A stretch of 64,000 nucleotides of DNA from Xanthomonas chitinilytica (GTDB lineage Bacteria > Pseudomonadota > Gammaproteobacteria > Xanthomonadales > Xanthomonadaceae): assembly GCF_026107455.2 (NCBI RefSeq), contig NZ_JAPCHY010000002.1, forward strand, positions 310,001 through 374,000, written 5' to 3'. This document shows, piece by piece, positions 7,563-16,586 of the stretch; the first letter of the stretch is position 1; every line of letters begins with the position of its first letter. Below the pieces are notes generated by a model that searched no databases, was not told the DNA's origin, and was given only the letters and a program-made list of their open reading frames with translations. The translations under genes were made by a program, and so were the position numbers.

Positions 7563-8635
7563 GCCGGGTCGGCGCGGCCGGCCACTGCCGCTTCGGCGAA
7601 GGTCGCCATGTCGTTGTGCAGCGCGCAGGCCAGCCGCACCAGCGGCAACGCCAGCGCGGCGCCGGAGCCTTCGCCCAGGCGCAGGTCCAGCTGCAGCAGC
7701 ACGTCGGCCTGCAGCGCATCCAGCAGCAGCCCGTGACCGCGCTCGGCCGAGCGGTGCGAGAACAGCAGCCAGTCGCGCACGTCGGGATTCAACCGCACCG
7801 CCGCCAGCGCCGCGGTGGAGACGATGAAGCCATCCACCAGCACCGGGATGCCGCGCTGCGCGGCGGCGATCATCGCCCCGCTCATCGCCGCGATCTCCAG
7901 CCCGCCGACGCGGCGCAGGGCTTCCCATGCCGGTTGCGGCGCCGCGGCGATCGCATCGCCATGCAGGGCCAGCGCACGGGCGACAACCGCCTGCTTGTGC
8001 TGCACGCGCGCCGCATCCAGCCCGGTGCCGGCCCCCACCAGCGGCTCCAGCGGCAACGGCCCCAGCACGGCGGCCAGGGCACTGGCCGCGGTGGTGTTGC
8101 CGATGCCCATCTCGCCGAACAGCAGCAGGTCGGCGCCGTCGGCACAGGCGTCCTCGACCGCGCGCGCGCCGGCCGCCAGCGCCTGCTCCAGCTCGTCGGC
8201 CTGCATCGCCGCGGCCACGCTGAAATCATCGGTGCCGTGCCGGCACTTGTCGCCGACCACGCCGGCTATCGGCTCGCCGCTGCGGGTGCCCACGTCACGG
8301 ACGTGCAGCGGCAGGCCCAGTTCGCGCGCCAGCACCGAGACCGCGGCCCCGCCGCGGGCGAAGTTGTGCAGCATCTGCACGGTGACCTCGGCCGGATAGG
8401 CCGACACCCCCTGCGCCACCACCCCGTGGTCGGCGGCGAACACGACCACCGGCACCTGCCGCGCCTGCGGTCGATCGGTGGCCTGCAAGGCCGCCAGTTC
8501 CACGGCCAGCGCTTCCAGCCGTCCCAGCGCGCCTTCCGGCTTGGTCAACTGCCGCTGGCGCTCGAGTGCCCGCTGCCGATGCAGCTGCGATGGCAGCGCG
8601 CAGCGCTGCCCGAACCATGTTTCCGTCACCGTCAA
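7559..8635 (-). CDS. cobT: Nicotinate-nucleotide--dimethylbenzimidazole phosphoribosyltransferase
   Basis: Activates the lower ligand by transferring phosphoribose from nicotinate mononucleotide to dimethylbenzimidazole. The 358-residue product carries KPEGALGRLE near the start, VVVFAADHGV, LLLFGEMGIGNTTAASAL, VGAGTGLD and the C-terminal RLGEGSGAALALPLV with the catalytic glutamate of the family. First gene of the cobT-cobC-cobS operon, whose overlaps imply one transcript. It is divergent from the riboswitch-controlled btuB. Other cobalamin assembly genes such as cobU are not in the window, so they must lie elsewhere or the cell salvages precursors. Confidence 0.95.
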   Translation of the reverse strand: MTVTETWFGQRCALPSQLHRQRALERQRQLTKPEGALGRLEALAVELAALQATDRPQARQVPVVVFAADHGVVAQGVSAYPAEVTVQMLHNFARGGAAVSVLARELGLPLHVRDVGTRSGEPIAGVVGDKCRHGTDDFSVAAAMQADELEQALAAGARAVEDACADGADLLLFGEMGIGNTTAASALAAVLGPLPLEPLVGAGTGLDAARVQHKQAVVARALALHGDAIAAAPQPAWEALRRVGGLEIAAMSGAMIAAAQRGIPVLVDGFIVSTAALAAVRLNPDVRDWLLFSHRSAERGHGLLLDALQADVLLQLDLRLGEGSGAALALPLVRLACALHNDMATFAEAAVAGRADPA

Positions 8636-8692
8636 TCCCGGACTGCACCACAGCCGCGCATTCTAGCCGGCCCGGCGCCGGCGCCACCGGCG

Positions 8693-8721
8693 TTGGTGCA
8701 CTGCCGGCAATGACTTAGAAT
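8693..8721 (+). promoter_or_regulatory. Sigma-70-like promoter for the cobalamin riboswitch and btuB
   Basis: TTGGTG (8693-8698) and TAGAAT (8716-8721) are separated by 17 bp, immediately before the riboswitch aptamer. Good spacing and a near-consensus -10 support it. Confidence 0.6.
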
Positions 8722-8730
8722 GCGCGCACT

Positions 8731-8941
8731 TTCTGGTGACCGGCGGAGCTTCCTCCAACGGTTGAAACGGGAAGCCGGTGACCCTCGCCCATGGCCTTTG
8801 CGCCACATGCGCGGCATTCCGGCGCTGCCCCCGCAACGGTAAGCAGGACAACTCCGGGCAAACCGCCACTGTGCACAGGCACGGGAAGGCGCCCGGAGGG
8901 AGGCAGACCACGCCTCGCCTGCAAGCCCGGAGACCGGCCCG
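8731..8941 (+). ncRNA. Cobalamin (B12) riboswitch upstream of btuB
   Basis: Contains the ordered conserved elements of the adenosylcobalamin aptamer: GGAAGCCGGTGA, GGCGCTGCCCCCGCAACGGTAAG, the B12 box GCCACTG followed by GGGAAGGCGC, and the closing AAGCCCGGAGACCGGCC. It ends about 140 bp before the btuB ATG, leaving room for an expression platform that would shut off receptor synthesis when cobalamin is plentiful. The divergent cobTCS operon is on the other strand and is not covered by this element. Confidence 0.95.
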
Positions 8942-9078
8942 AAAGACGACTGGTTGCGATGCGGAGGGCATGGCGGCGGCAGCCTACCGTGCGCGCACGA
9001 GTGCTCCGTCTTCTCCCCTTCTCCCGGCAACCCCACCCCACCCGGTCGCGCGGGCGTGCGCGACGCCAGGAGCACTCC

Positions 9079-10947
9079 ATGAAATTGCCGTATCACACCC
9101 TTTCCCTCGCCTTGGCGCTGGCGCTGCCAGGCGTCGCCGCCGCGCAGAACGCACCCACCGAGCTGGACGATGTCATCGTCACCGCCACCCGCACCCCGGT
9201 CTCCATCGAGGACAGCGTGGTGCCGGTGCAGGTGATCGACCGCGACCAGATCGACCGCAGCCAGGCCAACTCGGTGCTGGAACTGCTGCGCGGCCGCGCC
9301 GGACTGGATTTCACCAACCAGGGTGGCCCCGGCAAGCTGACCTCGCTGTTCCTGCGCGGCACCGCCTCCAACCAGGTACTGGTGCTGGTGGACGGGGTGC
9401 GCATCGGCTCGGCCACCAGCGGCATGCCGGCGCTGCAGGACCTGCCGGTCGACCAGATCGAGCGGGTGGAAATCGTGCGCGGCCCGCGCTCCAGCCTGTA
9501 CGGCTCGGAAGCCATCGGCGGCGTGATCCAGATCTTCACCCGCACCGCCGGCCAGGGCCTGCAGCAGAACCTGGCACTGACCGTGGGCAGCAACCGCCTG
9601 CGCCAGGCCGGCGCCGGCTTCAGCAACCGCGGCGAACGCGGCTGGATCTCGGCCCAGGGCGCCTGGCAGGAGACCGACGGCATCGACGCCTGCCGCGGCA
9701 CCTCCGCCGGCTGGGGCGCCGGCTGCTATGTCGAGGAGCCGGACCGCGACGGCTACCGCAACACCTCGATCAACGTGCGCGGCGGTTACGCGCTGACCGA
9801 CAGCCTGAGCCTCGAAGGCCACGTGCTCGATGTCGACAGCTTCAACGAGTACGACGGCAGCATCTTCGGCGGCAACGAAGCCGAGAACCGCCAGCAGGTA
9901 TATGGCGGCAAGCTGGCCTGGGCCGCATCGGACGCCTTCCGCCTGACGGTCCAGGCCGGGCGCAACCGCGACCGCTCCGACAGCTACTACGCCGATGCCG
10001 ACTCCGGCAGCCGCACCCTGGCCAGCGTGTTCGACACCCGCCGCGACACCGCCAGCGCACAGGGCGACTTCACCCTCGCCGAAGGCCAGCAGCTCAGCGC
10101 CGGCGTCGACTGGCAGAAGGACGAGGTCACCAGCACCACCGCGTTCGACATCGACAACCGCGACAACCTGGGCGTTTTCGCCGAGTACCAGGGCAGCTTC
10201 AGCGCACACTCGCTGCAGCTGAGCGCGCGCAACGACGACAACGAGCAGTTCGGCAACCACACCACCGGCAGCCTCGGCTACGGTTTCGCCTTCGGCAACG
10301 GCCTGCGCCTGACCGCCAGCGCCGGTACCGGTTTCAAGGCACCGACGTTCAACGACCTGTATTACCCGGGCTTCAGCAATCCGGACCTGAAGCCGGAAGA
10401 ATCCAGGAGCCTGAACATCGGCATCGCCCAGTACGCCGACAACTGGAACTGGACCTTCAACGCCTACCAGACCCGCGTCGACCAGCTGATCGGCTACGAC
10501 AGCGACTTCGCGCTGGTCAATGTCGCCGAGGCCCGCATCCGCGGCGCCGAGCTGACCGGCTTCGTCTCGCTGGGCGGCTTCGACATCAACGCCCAGGCCA
10601 GCTTCACCGATCCGCGCGACCACACCTCCGGCGCCGCCAGCTACGACAACCTGCTGGCCCGCCGCGCCCGTACCAGCGGCCGTATCGACATCGACAAGGC
10701 ATTCGGTCCGCTGCGGCTGGGGGTGAGCGCCGCCGGGGCCGGGCACCGCTTCGATGATGCCGCCAACAGCGTGCGCCTGGCCGGCTACGGCACGGTCGAC
10801 GTGCGCGTGGAATACGCCATCAACGCAGCCTGGTCGCTGCAGGCCAGGGCGGCCAACGTGTTCGACCGCGAATACGAAACCATCGCCTGGTACAACCAGC
10901 CCGGCCGCGAGTACCAGCTGACCCTGCGCTACCGCTCGGCGAACTGA
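9079..10947 (+). CDS. btuB: TonB-dependent vitamin B12 outer-membrane receptor
   Basis: A 622-residue outer-membrane receptor for cobalamin uptake. It has a signal peptide (residues 1 to about 22, ending AAAQ), a TonB box/plug start ELDDVIVTATRTP, the plug domain with LRGTASNQVLVLVDGVRIGSA and the RGPRSSLYGSEAIGGVIQI motif, then a beta-barrel ending in a residue pattern typical of outer-membrane proteins. Length and plug match the E. coli BtuB type, and the cobalamin riboswitch directly upstream makes the substrate clear. ATG 9079 is chosen because it follows an AGGAG site and begins the signal peptide; the longer in-frame reading lies in the riboswitch leader. Confidence 0.96.
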   Translation: MKLPYHTLSLALALALPGVAAAQNAPTELDDVIVTATRTPVSIEDSVVPVQVIDRDQIDRSQANSVLELLRGRAGLDFTNQGGPGKLTSLFLRGTASNQVLVLVDGVRIGSATSGMPALQDLPVDQIERVEIVRGPRSSLYGSEAIGGVIQIFTRTAGQGLQQNLALTVGSNRLRQAGAGFSNRGERGWISAQGAWQETDGIDACRGTSAGWGAGCYVEEPDRDGYRNTSINVRGGYALTDSLSLEGHVLDVDSFNEYDGSIFGGNEAENRQQVYGGKLAWAASDAFRLTVQAGRNRDRSDSYYADADSGSRTLASVFDTRRDTASAQGDFTLAEGQQLSAGVDWQKDEVTSTTAFDIDNRDNLGVFAEYQGSFSAHSLQLSARNDDNEQFGNHTTGSLGYGFAFGNGLRLTASAGTGFKAPTFNDLYYPGFSNPDLKPEESRSLNIGIAQYADNWNWTFNAYQTRVDQLIGYDSDFALVNVAEARIRGAELTGFVSLGGFDINAQASFTDPRDHTSGAASYDNLLARRARTSGRIDIDKAFGPLRLGVSAAGAGHRFDDAANSVRLAGYGTVDVRVEYAINAAWSLQARAANVFDREYETIAWYNQPGREYQLTLRYRSAN

Positions 10948-11317
10948 GCCGCCCGCGATACGCCCACGCCCCGGCCTTCGCGCCGAGGCGTTCTGCTTTC
11001 ATCGTCCGCCGGTCCCTTCGCGGCCGGCGTCGGCGCGAAAACGGGTGCGGCTGGCGGAAGGCCATCGCCGGGCACGGCAGTGCAACGACCTGGCCGGGGA
11101 CCGGGAAACGACCGCCGCTCCGCGCCCGGCGCGGGCGCGGGACGGCAGCCATGCCTTCATGCAGGAGCGGCCGGCCACGCCCTGGCCCTTGCCGCTCTGC
11201 CCATCCTTGCTGCTGCACCCGTCCATCGACCTGCCTTCCCGGCATCCACGGGCGATGCGGCGGCAAAGGCCGGCATCGCCCGCGAATCCGGTACCGCGGT
11301 TGCCGCCGGTGCCGGGA
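10948..11317. other. Non-coding stretch between convergent btuB and the YncE-like gene
   Basis: About 370 bp of G+C-rich DNA. Open frames on both strands show no recognisable protein family, no ribosome site and no consistent codon pattern. Imperfect inverted repeats near 10975-11040 could help end transcription from both sides. I see nothing else. Confidence 0.5.
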
Positions 11318-12736
11318 TCAGCGGCGCTTCTTCAGCACCAGGCGGGTGATGCGGTCGCCCTTCGGATCGTCGTTGCCGCGCGCCTTGTTGACCGCGAACA
11401 TCACCCCGTTCGGGCCCTTGCTGACGTGGTTGGGATAGGTGCCGCCGTCGAGGTTGGCGACGATGTTCCCCGCCTCGTCGACCACCGTCACCGTGCCGGC
11501 GCCGCGGTTGCTGACATAGGCCAGGCGCGAGGTCGGATCGTAGGACACGTTGAGCGAGCCGGCGCCGACGTAGACGTCGTGCTCGACCTTGCCGGTCTCC
11601 GGGTCGACGATCAGCAGGTTGTCGCTGCCCTGCGAGACCACCAGCAGGCGCTTGGCCACCGGGTTCCAGGCCACGCCGATCGCGCTGCGGGCGTTGGCCA
11701 GCGGGAACACCTTCTCCACCTTGCCGGCGATGCCATCGATGACCGCCGCTTCGGACGACCCCAGGCTGGCGGTGTAGACCTTGCCGGTGGCCGGATCGAG
11801 GTCGAGGCTGGTGGGGGTGAACTTCTCGCCGCGCTTGCCGGAGGCGATCTCGATGTTGTCCAGCTGCTGCAGGGTCCTGGTATCGAACACGCTGACGAAG
11901 GTCTCGCCGGTCGCCGACACGTAGGCACGGTCGTGCGCCGGGTCGATCACCACGTCGCGCGAGTGCGGCACCGCGCCTTCCGGGAACTGCTTGACCAGCG
12001 CCAGGTCCGACTGGCGGTAGACGGCCACGGTGTCCTGCCGGGTGTTGGTCACCCAGACATTGCCGTTGGCATCGTCCACGCCGACGCCGTAGACGGCGAA
12101 GACGCCGCCTTCGCGCGGCTCCTGGCCCGGGCGCGCGGCCGGCGCGGGCGCGGCTTCCGGCGTCACCCGGGCGACGATCTTCAGGGTCTTGGGATCGACC
12201 TTCAGCAGCTCGGACTGCTTGACCGGCGGCCGGCCCACCGCGCTGGTGACGAAGGCGGCATCGTTCCTGGCGCTGTAGGCGACCTGGTACAGGCCCTGCA
12301 CCAGCTTGCTGCTGGTGGCGTCGAAGCGCTCCTGGCCGGACAGCGGCACTTCGCGCGAGACCTTCAGCTCGAAGATCGAGGCCGCATCCGGGCCGGAGGT
12401 GCGCACCACGATCGGCTGCTGGCCGGCGACCGCATCGGCCGGGATGGCGAGCTGGCCGGCGAACTTGCCTTCGGCGTCGGCCACGTAGGGCTGGGCGTTG
12501 AGCACCGTCTCGCCGCGCAGCAGGGTGATCTTCTGTCCCGGCTTGAAGCCGCTGCCTTCGATGCCGGTTTCGCTGCCCGGCAACACGACCTGCGCGGTGG
12601 CGCGCACGTTGCCGCTGAAGTCGGTGTCGGGCTGGCCGAACACCTGCGCGCCGGCGATGCCGGTGGCCAGCATCAGCGCAAGGCCCAGCACGGTCGGGCG
12701 TGCGGCGCGGAGGGTACGGGGGAACACGTGTTTCAT
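11318..12736 (-). CDS. YncE-like beta-propeller protein, periplasmic
   Basis: A 472-residue exported protein with a signal peptide (about residues 1-31) and repeated blades such as GVFAVYGVGVDDANGNVWVTNTRQDTVAVYR and VGAGSLNVSYDPTSRLAYVSNRGAGTVTVVD, the YVTN/NHL-like seven-bladed propeller seen in E. coli YncE. E. coli yncE lies near a TonB receptor gene and is iron regulated; here the gene is last in an operon with a TonB receptor and a siderophore-type esterase, downstream of a Fur box. ATG 12736 overlaps the stop of the small upstream ORF (ATGA). The exact molecular role of YncE proteins is not established. Confidence 0.88.
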   Translation of the reverse strand: MKHVFPRTLRAARPTVLGLALMLATGIAGAQVFGQPDTDFSGNVRATAQVVLPGSETGIEGSGFKPGQKITLLRGETVLNAQPYVADAEGKFAGQLAIPADAVAGQQPIVVRTSGPDAASIFELKVSREVPLSGQERFDATSSKLVQGLYQVAYSARNDAAFVTSAVGRPPVKQSELLKVDPKTLKIVARVTPEAAPAPAARPGQEPREGGVFAVYGVGVDDANGNVWVTNTRQDTVAVYRQSDLALVKQFPEGAVPHSRDVVIDPAHDRAYVSATGETFVSVFDTRTLQQLDNIEIASGKRGEKFTPTSLDLDPATGKVYTASLGSSEAAVIDGIAGKVEKVFPLANARSAIGVAWNPVAKRLLVVSQGSDNLLIVDPETGKVEHDVYVGAGSLNVSYDPTSRLAYVSNRGAGTVTVVDEAGNIVANLDGGTYPNHVSKGPNGVMFAVNKARGNDDPKGDRITRLVLKKRR

Positions 12737-13041
12737 GGGAAATTGCCTCGCTGCGTGGTGCGCGCCTGCGGCACGCGTTGATGGGCTTGCCTTGGCCACG
12801 ATGCGGCCTGGGTAGCGGATTGCTGATTGTCGATGGTGCGTCGCCAGCGACAGCCGTCGCAGGCCGCCAGCAGATGCGCCAGGCGGTCGATGCCGGGAGT
12901 TTGCCCTGTATCGCCGCGCAGCGGGTGCACCGCGCCGCTCCACAGCCGTGCCTGCACCCGCTGCTTGGGCAGGCGCAGCTTCGGTTCCGGGTGGAAACGC
13001 CGCGGGCAGGCCAGGTCGACGCGGTAGCCGGCGACGTTCAA
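12733..13041 (-). CDS. Small putative protein translationally coupled between esterase and YncE-like gene
   Basis: A possible 102-residue product read from TTG 13041. Its start overlaps the esterase stop (TTGA) and its stop overlaps the YncE-like ATG (ATGA), the usual sign of tightly coupled operon genes. The first 70 or so codons show the high GC3 expected of real genes here; the last 25 look less constrained. It has no signal peptide or membrane segment and contains an AACDGCRWRR motif with a CxxC pair. I do not recognise the family. It could instead be non-coding spacer that is open by chance. Confidence 0.5.
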   Translation of the reverse strand: MNVAGYRVDLACPRRFHPEPKLRLPKQRVQARLWSGAVHPLRGDTGQTPGIDRLAHLLAACDGCRWRRTIDNQQSATQAASWPRQAHQRVPQARTTQRGNFP

Positions 13042-14033
13042 GGCCGCGGCTCGCCGCTGCGGTCGTGCACGCCGGCCACCCGGTGCAGCGCGCGCAGCAG
13101 CGAGGCGCGCAGCGCCGGGCCGTGGCTCAGGCCGGGAAACTCGTGGTACTCGACCTCCAGCCCCGGCACCTCGCGCAGCCGTTGCGACAGCTGGAACGCC
13201 GCATCCGGCGGCGCGGCGGACACCCGCGCCAAGTGCGCGCGCACGCGCGGGTTGTCCATGTCGCGGCCGCTGAAATCCGGCTCGCGTTCGCCACCGCCCA
13301 GCATCAGCAGCACCCGCGCCGGATGGCCGGCGTTGTTGGCGACGAAGCGTTGTTCCGGCTCGCCCAGCATCGCCCCGCCGCGCCACCACAGCGACGGGCT
13401 GGCCGGCACGTAGGTCTGGAAGGCGCCGCTGCGGGTGTAGAGCGCGTGCAACGCGAACAGCCCGCCCAGCGAATGGCCCCACAGCGCCTGCCGCTGCGCA
13501 TCGAGCGGCACGCGCCGCATCACCTCCGGGCGGATCTTCCTTTCGATCACGTCGAGGAAGGCATCCGCGCCGCCGCCAGCGGCGGTACGGCCGTCCTCCG
13601 GCGTCCCGGCCATCGGCGTGTAGTCGCGGGTGCGCGCCGACGAATCGACCCGCCGCTCGTTGTCGTAACCGACGAACACCAGCAACTGCGGCTCCCGTCC
13701 GGCGAGTTCGGCCAGCAGTTCCTGGTCGAACTCCTGCAATGCGGCGTTGCCGTCGAGCATCCAGAACGCCGGGAATCCGGTCGCCGGCGCGACGCCGGCG
13801 GGAATCCCCAGATTGATCCGCCAGCGTCGCGTGCCGTCGTCGCTGACGACCACGAAACGTTCGAAGCGGTAATGCGCGGAAGCGTGGTCGGCGACGGTCT
13901 CGCCGATGACCCGGCCGGGATCGCGCTGCGCCATCGCCCACGGCGACGCCAGCAGTGCGATCGCCAGCAATGCTCCTGCCATGGCCCGGACGGTCATGGC
14001 AGGCCGGCGGGGATTTGCCACCTCCGCGTTCAT
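13038..14033 (-). CDS. Alpha/beta-hydrolase, probable siderophore esterase (IroE/BesA-like)
   Basis: A 331-residue exported serine esterase with a signal peptide (hydrophobic AMAGALLAIALLASPWAMAQ), a FWMLDGNAAL strand/turn, the nucleophile elbow GHSLGGLFALHAL and a late His in FPGLSHG. IroE-type enzymes cut ferric catecholate siderophore esters in the periplasm to aid iron release. Its gene lies 13 bp after the TonB receptor on the same strand under one Fur box, which supports an iron role. ATG 14033 is chosen from GGAG eight bases upstream; GTG 14036 is equally in frame. Exact substrate is unknown. Confidence 0.88.
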   Translation of the reverse strand: MNAEVANPRRPAMTVRAMAGALLAIALLASPWAMAQRDPGRVIGETVADHASAHYRFERFVVVSDDGTRRWRINLGIPAGVAPATGFPAFWMLDGNAALQEFDQELLAELAGREPQLLVFVGYDNERRVDSSARTRDYTPMAGTPEDGRTAAGGGADAFLDVIERKIRPEVMRRVPLDAQRQALWGHSLGGLFALHALYTRSGAFQTYVPASPSLWWRGGAMLGEPEQRFVANNAGHPARVLLMLGGGEREPDFSGRDMDNPRVRAHLARVSAAPPDAAFQLSQRLREVPGLEVEYHEFPGLSHGPALRASLLRALHRVAGVHDRSGEPRP

Positions 14034-14046
14034 CACATCGTCTCCG

Positions 14047-16326
14047 TCAGAAGCCCACGCTCATGCTGGCCCAGAAAGCGCGCCCCGGCTCGTTGTAGGT
14101 CGCCGCACCGGCACCGCTGCTGTTGGCCTCGCGGAACAACCGCTTGTCGGCAATGTTGTTCACGCCAAGGCCCATGCTCACCGTGGGGGTGATGCGATAG
14201 CGCGCGCTCACGCCCCAGATGTTGTACGAGCCACGCTCGCGCAGCGCGAGCGGATCCTTCGGATCGTTGTTGCGGTCCCGCGTGGACGGCTCCTGGCGGC
14301 CGTAGAAGGTGCCGGTGAGGAGCAGCGACAGGCTGTCGGTGGCCTGCCAGTCCAGCGAGGTGTTGACCGTGTATTCGGGGATGACCGACAACGGCTGGCC
14401 GGTGGTCTTGTTCTCGTTCTCGACCATCCACGTCAGGTTGGTGTTCCACTTCAACACATCGCCGCGCTCGCCCAGCAGCGGCACGTTGAGGTTGCCCTCC
14501 AGGCCCTGCACCACCGCCTTGGGCGCGTTCTCCCAGCGGAACACGCGGGCCGGCGGATCGCCGGCGGTCTGCCCGACCGGAATGTAGCCGGCCTCGATCT
14601 TGTTCTTGTAATCGTTGTGGAAGTAGGTCAGCGACGCATGCCAGCCGGTGTCCGGCGCCCACTCCACGCCGATCTCCTTGTTGATGCTGGTTTCCGCTTC
14701 CAGGTCGGCATTGCCCTGCACGTAGCAGCCGGCGCCCAGGCTCTGGTAGTTGTCCGGGCAGCCATTGCCGCGCGTGTAGTACAGGTAGTTGGGGTTGGAC
14801 TGGTACAGGTTGGGCGCCTTGAACGCGCGCGCCACGCCGCCTTTCAGCAGCCAGTCCTGCGCCAGTTCGAACTGCGCGTTGAGGCTGGGGCTGGCGTTGT
14901 TGCCGAACTGGCTGTGGTGGTCCAGGCGCAGGCCCGGGGTGACGATCCAGCGCTCGCCCAGGTAGATGTTGTCTTCCACGAACACCGCCGCGGTCCGCGC
15001 ATCGGCCTTGCCGCCGCCGCGATCCGGATCGGTGCCCGGCACGCCGCCGCCGCTGTCGCCGGACTGCGAGGTGCTCCACGGATCTTCGAGCCGGCTGTCG
15101 AGGTATTCGAAACCGAGGGTCCAGACGTTTTCGGCCCCGCCCAGCGTGGTCGGGACGTTCAGCTCGCCGTCCACCTGGTAGTTGCGCAGGCGCGAGGTGG
15201 ACCAGCCGGTACCGGTGAAGCTGCCTTCCGGGCCGCCGGCCAGGCCTTCGTTCATGCGCTTGTTGTTGGTGTTCTCGTAGGCCAGGCTCAGGCGCGAGGT
15301 GTTGTCGCCCCAGCGGCCGCGGTGGGTGAGCGCGCCATTGCTGCGGTACATGCGGTTGGTCTCTGCGCCGGCGTTGGCCAGTTCGGCCAGGTCCACGCTG
15401 GTGGAGGTGCCGGTGGAACTGACCGCGCGATCGCCTGCATAGATGTTGCCCTGCCGGCTGAAACCGGCTTCGAACTCGAGCACCTGGTCGGCGCTGATGT
15501 CCCAGCGCAGCATGCCGTTGACGTCCTTGTTCTCGACGCCTTCGCGACCGGCCGGCGGCACCGCGCCTTCGCCATCGGCGAAATCGCGGTTCAGCTCCAG
15601 CGAGTCGGCATCGGTCCGGTTGACGTTGCCGTACAGGCGGAACGACAGGTTGTCGGTCAGCGGCCCGCTCAGGCTCAGGCCGGCGCGCTGGCTGCCGCCC
15701 TCCTCGCCGTGCTGCGGCACCTGTCCGTACACGCTCAACGAGCCGGCCAGATCGCCGGTGGGGCGCTTGGTGATGATGTTGACCACGCCGCCCGACGCGC
15801 CGGAGCCGTAGCGCGCCGCGGCCGGGCCGCGCAGCACTTCGATGCGCTCGATCATTTCCGCCGGCACCCAGTTGGTGTCGCCACGGGTATTGCGTTCGCC
15901 GCTCACGCCCATGCGGGTGGAGTCGCGCGAACCCACGCGCTTGCCGTCCACCAGGATCAGGGTGTTCTCCGGGCCCATGCCGCGCAGGTCGATCTGGCGG
16001 TTGTTGCCGTACTGGCCCGAGGCGCTGTTGCCGGTCAGGTTGACGCCGGGCATGGTGCGCAGCAGTTCGGAAATGTCGTTGCCCGGCGGACGCCTGGCGA
16101 TGTCCTCGGCGGTGATGGTCGAGGTGCCCAGCGCCTGGCGGGCGATCTGCTGGGCGGTGACGTGCACCGTGCCCAACGTCTCGGCATCGTCGGCCGTCTC
16201 GACCGCCATGCCGGGCTGTGCCCAGGCCAGCGTCGCCACCGCGAGCGCGGCGGCCAGGGGAGTGACGGGGTTGATGCGAGCGGACGCGGGGCGCGACATC
16301 ATCCGCGCCGGTTTCTGGAGAGACAT
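14047..16326 (-). CDS. TonB-dependent ferric catecholate siderophore receptor (FepA/PfeA-like)
   Basis: A 759-residue outer-membrane receptor. After a long signal region comes ETLGTVHVTAQQIARQALGTSTITAEDI and a plug with RRPPGNDISELLRTMPGVN, RGMGPENTLILVDGKRV, and RGPAAARYGSGASGGVVNI, features shared by the enterobactin receptors FepA/PfeA. The barrel includes the extracellular cysteine loop GNGCPDNYQSLGAGCYVQG and ends with Phe. The ATG at 16326 starts the hydrophobic leader; the extra 37 residues upstream lack signal-peptide character. First gene of the iron operon. Confidence 0.94.
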   Translation of the reverse strand: MSLQKPARMMSRPASARINPVTPLAAALAVATLAWAQPGMAVETADDAETLGTVHVTAQQIARQALGTSTITAEDIARRPPGNDISELLRTMPGVNLTGNSASGQYGNNRQIDLRGMGPENTLILVDGKRVGSRDSTRMGVSGERNTRGDTNWVPAEMIERIEVLRGPAAARYGSGASGGVVNIITKRPTGDLAGSLSVYGQVPQHGEEGGSQRAGLSLSGPLTDNLSFRLYGNVNRTDADSLELNRDFADGEGAVPPAGREGVENKDVNGMLRWDISADQVLEFEAGFSRQGNIYAGDRAVSSTGTSTSVDLAELANAGAETNRMYRSNGALTHRGRWGDNTSRLSLAYENTNNKRMNEGLAGGPEGSFTGTGWSTSRLRNYQVDGELNVPTTLGGAENVWTLGFEYLDSRLEDPWSTSQSGDSGGGVPGTDPDRGGGKADARTAAVFVEDNIYLGERWIVTPGLRLDHHSQFGNNASPSLNAQFELAQDWLLKGGVARAFKAPNLYQSNPNYLYYTRGNGCPDNYQSLGAGCYVQGNADLEAETSINKEIGVEWAPDTGWHASLTYFHNDYKNKIEAGYIPVGQTAGDPPARVFRWENAPKAVVQGLEGNLNVPLLGERGDVLKWNTNLTWMVENENKTTGQPLSVIPEYTVNTSLDWQATDSLSLLLTGTFYGRQEPSTRDRNNDPKDPLALRERGSYNIWGVSARYRITPTVSMGLGVNNIADKRLFREANSSGAGAATYNEPGRAFWASMSVGF

Positions 16327-16473
16327 GTCTGAACCTTCTGGACAGGGGGAGGAACACACCTCTGGCGGCGGCTCGAGGCAGTCGGGCACAAGGCGGGCCC
16401 GCCGCACGGATCCAGCAGATTCCGATCGGCGAAACACGCACCGTGCCCCGTGGAAGCGATCCGCGAATTATAT

Positions 16474-16492
16474 ATTAATGAGATTCATTATC
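16474..16492 (-). promoter_or_regulatory. Fur box for the siderophore receptor operon
   Basis: Read on the minus strand the site is GATAATGAATCTCATTAAT, matching 14 of 19 positions of the classical GATAATGATAATCATTATC. It lies about 150 bp before the receptor ATG in an A/T-rich island (16466-16500) unlike its surroundings. Iron repression of receptor, esterase, small ORF and YncE-like gene is inferred. Confidence 0.8.
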
Positions 16493-16586
16493 AACAAATG
16501 GCCGGACAGGAAGACACCGTCCGATGCCCCCAGCGTCTCCTCCACTTGCCGGATCGCGCACGCCAGGCCGGCGTCGCCCCGGGCGT

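Noticed and set aside
10820..11266. 148-residue minus-strand ORF between btuB and the YncE-like gene
   Set aside because: Overlaps the btuB end antisense, Arg-rich and with no leader, domain or ribosome site.
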